Below are positions 6,384-9,656 of a stretch of DNA of 9,656 nucleotides, in pieces (positions within the stretch are counted from its first letter, which is position 1; the number at the start of each line of letters is the position of its first letter). Location: positions 1 to 9,656 of the forward strand of contig JANLYQ010000037.1 of NCBI GenBank assembly GCA_031365725.1. Direction: 5' to 3'. The notes below the pieces were generated by a model, which was not told the origin of the DNA, made no database searches, and saw only the letters and a list, made by a program, of their open reading frames with translations. The stretch is from JANLYQ01 sp031365725. GTDB taxonomy: Bacteria; Actinomycetota; Actinomycetes; JACCUZ01. The translations under genes were made by a program, and so were the position numbers.

Positions 6384-6965
6384 CTACTTGAGACCGAGCC
6401 AGTAGTAGGCGGCCGACGTCGTCACGACATTCGACCCTGGGGTGATCGACGCCGGCATAAGCGTCGCCGCATTAGAGCCGTTCGTCGCGAACCGCGCCAC
6501 CGAAACAGCCAGGTTGACTGACTGCAACGATGTCGTGCCCGTGAACCGCGACAACGACACAGGCGTGGTACCGGACGACTTCACGCCCGCCCAGATGAAC
6601 ACACCGGGGCCGCCGGTCACCGTCGCAGTCGACGACCAGTTTACAGTCTGCAGACCAGTCGTCGTGTATGTCGTCGTCTGATCCGGAGTGGCTGCAATCT
6701 GCGTACCGGCCGAGCTGTAGAGCCCCAAGTTGTTCGCGCCCGCCGTCAACGTCGCGCCGATCGCCGTGACATTGAACATAACGCTGGTGAATGTCACCGT
6801 TCGTGGCACCCAGACCTTGGAAAAATATTGCACACCCGTTGCTAGCGGTGCACCCGTCGACGGCAGCATCGGGTCGTAGGACCATCCGAGGAGGCCATGA
6901 TCGCGAGGGTCGCCGCCGCCGAGAATGTCGCCGCGCAGCACCTGCGGCGGGGAGGACCAGGGCAT
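6384..6965 (-). CDS. Putative virion surface / fibre protein, beta-sandwich type
   Basis: 193 residues, not assigned to a named family. After a short lead (MPWSSPPQVLRGDILGGG) comes a single beta-rich domain: YDPMLPSTGAPLATGVQYFS, KVWVPRTVTFTSVMFNVTAI, GANNLGLYSSAGTQIA, GLQTVNWSS, GPGVFIWAGVKSSGTTP, and YYWLGLK at the end. Domains of this layout, with evenly spaced strands and an ending like AYYWLGLK, are met in phage fibres and resemble carbohydrate-binding or discoidin-like sandwiches; binding is not shown here. The ATG at 6965 overlaps the preceding stop as TAATG, which argues against the much longer open frame reaching 7700, whose upstream part merely mirrors the previous gene. It is 15 bases upstream of the repeat protein. 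Confidence 0.8.
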   Translation of the reverse strand: MPWSSPPQVLRGDILGGGDPRDHGLLGWSYDPMLPSTGAPLATGVQYFSKVWVPRTVTFTSVMFNVTAIGATLTAGANNLGLYSSAGTQIAATPDQTTTYTTTGLQTVNWSSTATVTGGPGVFIWAGVKSSGTTPVSLSRFTGTTSLQSVNLAVSVARFATNGSNAATLMPASITPGSNVVTTSAAYYWLGLK

Positions 6966-7996
6966 TACAGGATCTCCGTCACGCGAAGGTTCCCGGTCGC
7001 CGCTAGCGCGATCCCCGTGATGATCCCGGAGTAGACAGGTGCCGGGAGTTCGTACCGTCCACCGTTTGGGTCGAGCTGCATCGTGTACGCCGTCGTCGTC
7101 GCGGTCGCCGCGTAGGCCAGGTAGACGACGTTGGCCGAGTCGTTGAACAGCACCGCGCCCTTGCGGCTGGCGTTCGCCGCGAGCACAGTGAACGACGTGA
7201 TCGCCAGCGCGGGCTGGGTCAGGCCAGCGGTACCCGCTGCCTGAGCGATGTTGACCGCGCCGATCGTGTTCGTGCCAGCGGCAAGCGTCGGGGTGTTCGT
7301 CGCCAGAGACACCGGCTGGGTGCCCTGAAAGAACGTTCCCGTGACCGGCGTTGTCGGCGCAGTCGCCAGCGACACCGCAAGCGTGCCGGTGCCAGCGTTG
7401 GCCGTCACTGTCCCAGACACCGGCTGCGGGGTGCCTGATGCAACACCCTGCACGGACAGCACGTTGCCCGCCGGGGTGCCAGCGGTGCCAGTGCCCTGCA
7501 TCGGCAGCACTTGGTTGGCGAACACACCGCCCGTGCCGTCCGAGCCGCGCATCGACACCACGGCCGTGCCGGACGTGAACGCGGTCATGTTGACCCGCAC
7601 GGACGCGCAGCCCGACGGTGTCAGCCGGTACAGACCGTTGACGGTCGTGGTGGGCGACGGGATAGCGGTCGCGGCACCGACGCCGTTCACCGACTGCCAC
7701 GTCGAACCGTCGACCGTCGCCTCAAACGTCAGGGTGCCGACCCATGTCCCGGTCACCTGCACGGCGATCCCCGAGTCGCCGTTCAGCGCCAGGGTCACCG
7801 TCTGCGCCGCAGCGGTCAGCGACCCCGACGCGACAACGTCGGGCATGTACACCGGCATCGGGTTAGCCGCCGACATCAGCGCCTCGGTGCCACCGATCCC
7901 GACGTCGATCCCGACGATGTCGGTCTTCACGCCCGCCCGGTCCTTCGACCGGTAGACGTCCCCCGCGCCGTTCGTCACAGCAGTGTTATCGGCCAC
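6965..7996 (-). CDS. Putative fibre / capsid-associated structural protein
   Basis: 343 residues, unnamed. Three parts are visible: a beta-sandwich-like region (about 57-150) with GTWVGTLTFEATVDGSTWQS, a pattern frequent in phage fibres; a long Gly/Thr/Ala/Val-rich linker (about 155-255) with repeated short strands such as PVSGTVTANAGTGTLAVSLA; and a C-terminal domain (about 262-343) containing RKGAVLFNDSANVVYLAY and GGRYELPAPVYSGIITG, a pattern seen in small virion surface domains. Its place after the capsid gene and before the adaptor suggests a head fibre or decoration protein; a tail fibre is less likely here but possible. GTG 7996 has a moderate ribosome site (GAGGCGGG further upstream than ideal). 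It starts 36 bases after the previous stop. Confidence 0.75.
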   Translation of the reverse strand: MADNTAVTNGAGDVYRSKDRAGVKTDIVGIDVGIGGTEALMSAANPMPVYMPDVVASGSLTAAAQTVTLALNGDSGIAVQVTGTWVGTLTFEATVDGSTWQSVNGVGAATAIPSPTTTVNGLYRLTPSGCASVRVNMTAFTSGTAVVSMRGSDGTGGVFANQVLPMQGTGTAGTPAGNVLSVQGVASGTPQPVSGTVTANAGTGTLAVSLATAPTTPVTGTFFQGTQPVSLATNTPTLAAGTNTIGAVNIAQAAGTAGLTQPALAITSFTVLAANASRKGAVLFNDSANVVYLAYAATATTTAYTMQLDPNGGRYELPAPVYSGIITGIALAATGNLRVTEIL

Positions 7997-8032
7997 GGGT
8001 CACCCGCCTCGGCTCTCGGTGGGAACGGATGG

Positions 8033-8398
8033 TCAGGAAGCGGTGAACGTGATCGCACCGATGGCGAAGACGATCGTCACAGCCGTCACCGACGACGTCA
8101 GCGCAGCACCGATGCGGAAGTTGCCCGCCGTCACCGCATCCCACGTCCCCGCGTGCGTCACCGCCGACGCGCCCGACGTCGTGAAAGTCGCCGTCGCCGT
8201 GTTCGTGATCGAACCGGCAGAGGGGGCTCCCACGCTGTACTGCACCCGGGTCACACCCGCATACTCCGACGCACCCGTCGTCGACGTCGTCGCCGTGTGC
8301 AACGACACCCACGTGTTCGTCGTGGACGGGGTCGGCTGCGTCGCGGCGAAGATCCCGGCCAAGGCGTTGTTCGTTGCGAGAGCAGAAGCGAGCGCCAT
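8033..8398 (-). CDS. Phage fibre-like structural protein (SLHTA family)
   Basis: 121 residues. It carries the pattern of a widespread small phage protein often labelled tail fibre protein: TWVSLHTATTSTTGASEYAG (usually W-x-SLHTA-x-PG-x-TG-x-x-E-x-x-G) at 29-48, SITNTATATFTTSG at 63-76, VTHAGTWDAVTAGNF at 80-94 and ALTSSVTA plus a closing Ala-Gly-x-Leu-like strand at the end. The exact role is not known; the family is coded near structural genes. Here it is the first of the fibre-like block after the capsid gene. ATG 8398 follows the previous stop by one base, and GAAGAAGG lies about 9 bases upstream within that gene, indicating coupling. Confidence 0.8.
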   Translation of the reverse strand: MALASALATNNALAGIFAATQPTPSTTNTWVSLHTATTSTTGASEYAGVTRVQYSVGAPSAGSITNTATATFTTSGASAVTHAGTWDAVTAGNFRIGAALTSSVTAVTIVFAIGAITFTAS

Positions 8399-8399
8399 G

Positions 8400-8699
8400 T
8401 CAGCCGACCTTCTTCGTCAAAGCCCTGTGAGCTTCCTGGTGAGCCTTGCGGCGCTCCGGATCCACGCCGCCAGGGTGCTCCCGCTCGTCGTTCAGGTAGT
8501 CGCACTCCTGCTGCGTCGGGTGGGTGCCCCGGTTGTAGTGCTCCACCTCGATCGCCTCAGCGACAGCCACCGCGGTCGCCTTGTCGTCGAAGTACAGGAC
8601 GTCCGGGGTGACATCAACGAAGTCGCCCGGGATCTTCGGGTCAGGGGTGGGGATCGGCCCAGCGATCGGGCCGGTGATCAACGCAACCTTGCCGGCCAT
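8400..8699 (-). CDS. Conserved-looking actinophage protein of unknown function
   Basis: 99 residues, function not recognised. The N-terminus is Pro/Gly/Ile-rich (ITGPIAGPIPTPDPKIPGDF), followed by DVLYFDDKATAVAVAEAIEV and a charged, His-rich helical end with GTHPTQQECDYLN and GGVDPERRKAHQEAHRAL. Two halves are visible: a flexible start and a small helical domain. I chose ATG 8699 since GAGAGG (8706-8711) is 6 bases upstream; the frame's earlier ATG (8741) lies within the inverted repeat. It is the first gene after the hairpins and the head of the run that continues without a gap larger than about 40 bases to the tape measure. Confidence 0.75.
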   Translation of the reverse strand: MAGKVALITGPIAGPIPTPDPKIPGDFVDVTPDVLYFDDKATAVAVAEAIEVEHYNRGTHPTQQECDYLNDEREHPGGVDPERRKAHQEAHRALTKKVG

Positions 8700-8729
8700 G
8701 TCGGGCCTCTCGTTGTCAGCGATGGGGGT

Positions 8730-8781
8730 GTGACGGTGCACTGGGCGAGGCCGGGGAGGAGATCGCCCAGTGCACCGTCAC
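8730..8781 (-). terminator. Perfect 19-bp inverted repeat, terminator-like hairpin
   Basis: Arms 8730-8748 (GTGACGGTGCACTGGGCGA) and 8763-8781 are exact reverse complements, with a 14-base loop that is purine-rich on the plus strand. It lies between the HNH stop (8809) and the next start (8699). No T-run follows on either strand, so it would be an actinobacterial I-shaped terminator, an RNA processing site or a stability element. It may once have followed the capsid gene directly. Confidence 0.6.
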
Positions 8782-8783
8782 GA

Positions 8784-8800
8784 CGACGGCATGGCCGTCG
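8784..8800. terminator. Second short hairpin next to the 19-bp repeat
   Basis: CGACGGC / GCCGTCG arms of 7 bp around a 3-base ATG loop, perfectly paired, only 2 bases from the long inverted repeat and just after the HNH stop. Together they form a tandem hairpin pair. Alone it could be chance in GC-rich DNA. Confidence 0.4.
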
Positions 8801-8808
8801 CAGTCAAC

Positions 8809-9402
8809 TCAGAAGGCAGCCGTGCCCTCGTAGAGTGCGAGGAACTCACGCGCCCAAGTCAGTTTGTCGATGACGCGTTGCCCACATGGCTGCGACCTCG
8901 ACCAGAGCTCAAGGTTCTCAATGCGGTTGTCTGCGCGAACGCCGTTGATGTGATGCACGTTCTCGGTGGGCAGTAGCGTCCGACCGAGGTGGTGCTGCAT
9001 CACGTGACGATGTTCGAAGATGTGACCGGACTTGTCCGCGCCCGGCTGGCCACGACCAACGAAGGTCTTGATGTAGCCATGACTCGTGGTCTGACGAACA
9101 GGAGTCGCTATGGATCCTCGCGTCACGCACGTCGTCGAGCAGAAGGCCACGCCGGGCTTGATCTGACTCTTGAACCGCATGAACGGGGTCGCACACACGG
9201 TGCAAACAAGCTCCTGTTTTCCGCCTCCAGGAAAACGCGTCGCGTTTGCCTTGCGGGCGTTCTGCGTGGGGATGCCGGACGCGAAGTAGCACGCTCGACT
9301 GCAGAAAGCGTGACCTTTGGTACGGGATGCCGGTCGGGTGAATCGGTGACCGCACCGCTCACATTGAAGATCGATGCGGCCACCGAAGGTGCGCTTGTCC
9401 AT
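8809..9402 (-). CDS. Free-standing HNH endonuclease (probable homing enzyme)
   Basis: 197 residues. Two zinc-binding four-cysteine modules come first: C14-x2-C17 with C34-x3-C38, and C67-x2-C70 with C88-x3-C92. The HNH_3-type nuclease core follows: HIFEHRHVMQHHLGR at 127-141, then VHHINGVRADNRIENLELWS at 149-168, holding the catalytic His pair (150-151) and conserved Asn 153, 159 and 163. The ending is a short helix. The core looks intact, so the enzyme may be active. Such genes spread by cutting DNA at a site lacking them, and this one lies directly behind the major capsid gene. Codons are less GC-biased than in the structural genes. ATG 9402 has no Shine-Dalgarno sequence and touches a hairpin (9403-9430), so low or regulated expression is likely. 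It could instead assist packaging, but HNH packaging enzymes usually lie by the terminase. Confidence 0.92.
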   Translation of the reverse strand: MDKRTFGGRIDLQCERCGHRFTRPASRTKGHAFCSRACYFASGIPTQNARKANATRFPGGGKQELVCTVCATPFMRFKSQIKPGVAFCSTTCVTRGSIATPVRQTTSHGYIKTFVGRGQPGADKSGHIFEHRHVMQHHLGRTLLPTENVHHINGVRADNRIENLELWSRSQPCGQRVIDKLTWAREFLALYEGTAAF

Positions 9403-9430
9403 GTCACGAATACTACTACGATTACGTGAC
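9403..9430 (-). promoter_or_regulatory. Hairpin directly upstream of the HNH start codon
   Basis: On the plus strand GTCACGAAT (9403-9411) pairs with ATT-a-CGTGAC (9421-9430) apart from one bulged base, around a 9-base loop. In the minus-strand transcript the stem ends at the base before the HNH ATG. It may limit translation of the endonuclease from the late transcript, or end transcription after the capsid gene. Confidence 0.45.
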
Positions 9431-9447
9431 TGGGGCGCGAATACCCG

Positions 9448-9656
9448 CTAGAACGCTGCAGATCCGCGAGTATAGAGCACGAAGGCGTCCGGGTCGCCGA
9501 CGACGAATCCGTAGTACGCCTCTACCAGGAGGAGCGTCAAATTTTCTTGGAAAGCAGAATGCCAGATGGTGCCGTCCCAGTAGGACGCCTCGGTGGACGT
9601 CTGGATCGTGATGTCCATGCCCACGCCGTAGGCGCACTGGCTGAAGTCGCCACCGA
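9448..9656 (-). CDS. Major capsid protein, HK97 fold (C-terminal 68 residues; 5' end beyond window)
   Basis: Forms the icosahedral head shell. Only the C-terminal 68 residues are in the window, the rest lying beyond the right edge. The order GGDFSQCAYGVGMDITIQTS, EASYWDGTIWHSAFQENLT, then LLLVEAYYGFVVGDPDAFVL and YTRG is the HK97-type C-terminus: a GDFS-x-x-x-x-G strand, a helix ahead of FQEN, and the R/VEAYYG-x-x-V-x-DP-x-AFV strand ending the protein. The identification rests on this pattern and on the gene lying upstream of fibre and connector genes. The stop TAG is at 9450-9448. The HNH gene starts 45 bases further on. Confidence 0.9.
   Translation of the reverse strand, partial: GGDFSQCAYGVGMDITIQTSTEASYWDGTIWHSAFQENLTLLLVEAYYGFVVGDPDAFVLYTRGSAAF

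Noticed and set aside
4852..6405. Long plus-strand open frame of 517 codons with PPRVMLP repeats
   Set aside because: Its repeats mirror the GSITLGG coding repeat on the other strand. The minus-strand reading has a good ribosome site, tight spacing with both neighbours and fits the operon direction.
6966..7700. N-terminal extension of the 193-residue gene up to 7700
   Set aside because: It only mirrors the 343-residue gene in another frame; the TAATG overlap marks the true start at 6965.
7511..8611. Plus-strand open frame of 366 codons
   Set aside because: Arg/His-rich shadow of three minus-strand genes with no recognisable motif and no ribosome site.
8781..8808. Possible recombination core or attachment site next to the hairpins
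   Set aside because: No integrase, tRNA end or matching direct repeat is present in the window; hairpin arms alone do not support an attachment site.

Overview
This window is a stretch of a tailed-phage (siphovirus) or prophage late operon, almost entirely on the minus strand. The DNA is strongly GC-rich, codons mostly end in G or C, and GTG starts are common. Together these suggest a phage of a high-GC actinobacterium. Neither lysis, integration nor host genes are visible, so free phage and prophage cannot be told apart.

Read 5' to 3' on the minus strand (right to left), the layout is: the C-terminal end of an HK97-fold major capsid protein (9656-9448); a free-standing HNH endonuclease (9402-8809) sitting between two hairpin regions; a small protein of unknown function (8699-8400); four fibre- or decoration-like structural proteins (8398-8033, 7996-6965, 6965-6384, 6368-5211), the last built from 17 copies of a GSITLGG-type repeat; a gp6-like head-tail adaptor with an extra N-terminal beta-rich domain (5214-4354); a probable tail terminator (4357-3887); an 83-residue unknown (3872-3621); the major tail tube protein (3621-2590); an HK97 gp10-like neck protein (2582-2109); the tail assembly chaperone pair joined by a -1 frameshift (1929-1462 and 1929-1385); and a tape measure protein (1392 to the left edge). 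Most neighbours overlap by 1-8 bases or are separated by fewer than 40 bases, so the set is probably co-transcribed and partly translationally coupled.

One gene faces the other way. A 54-residue DUF4177-type protein lies on the plus strand at 1948-2112, exactly filling the gap between the gp10-like gene and the chaperone. It shares a CTAG double stop with the gp10-like gene and has a possible leaderless promoter. It looks like a moron, an accessory gene inserted in the late operon.

The least ordinary parts are (1) the block of fibre-like genes between capsid and adaptor, especially the GSITLGG repeat protein with a second decapeptide repeat at its C-terminus; (2) the antisense DUF4177 moron; (3) the HNH gene flanked by a hairpin touching its start codon and by a perfect 19-bp inverted repeat beyond its end; and (4) the clear CCCAAAA slippery site. 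No gene-free stretch longer than 300 bases occurs.
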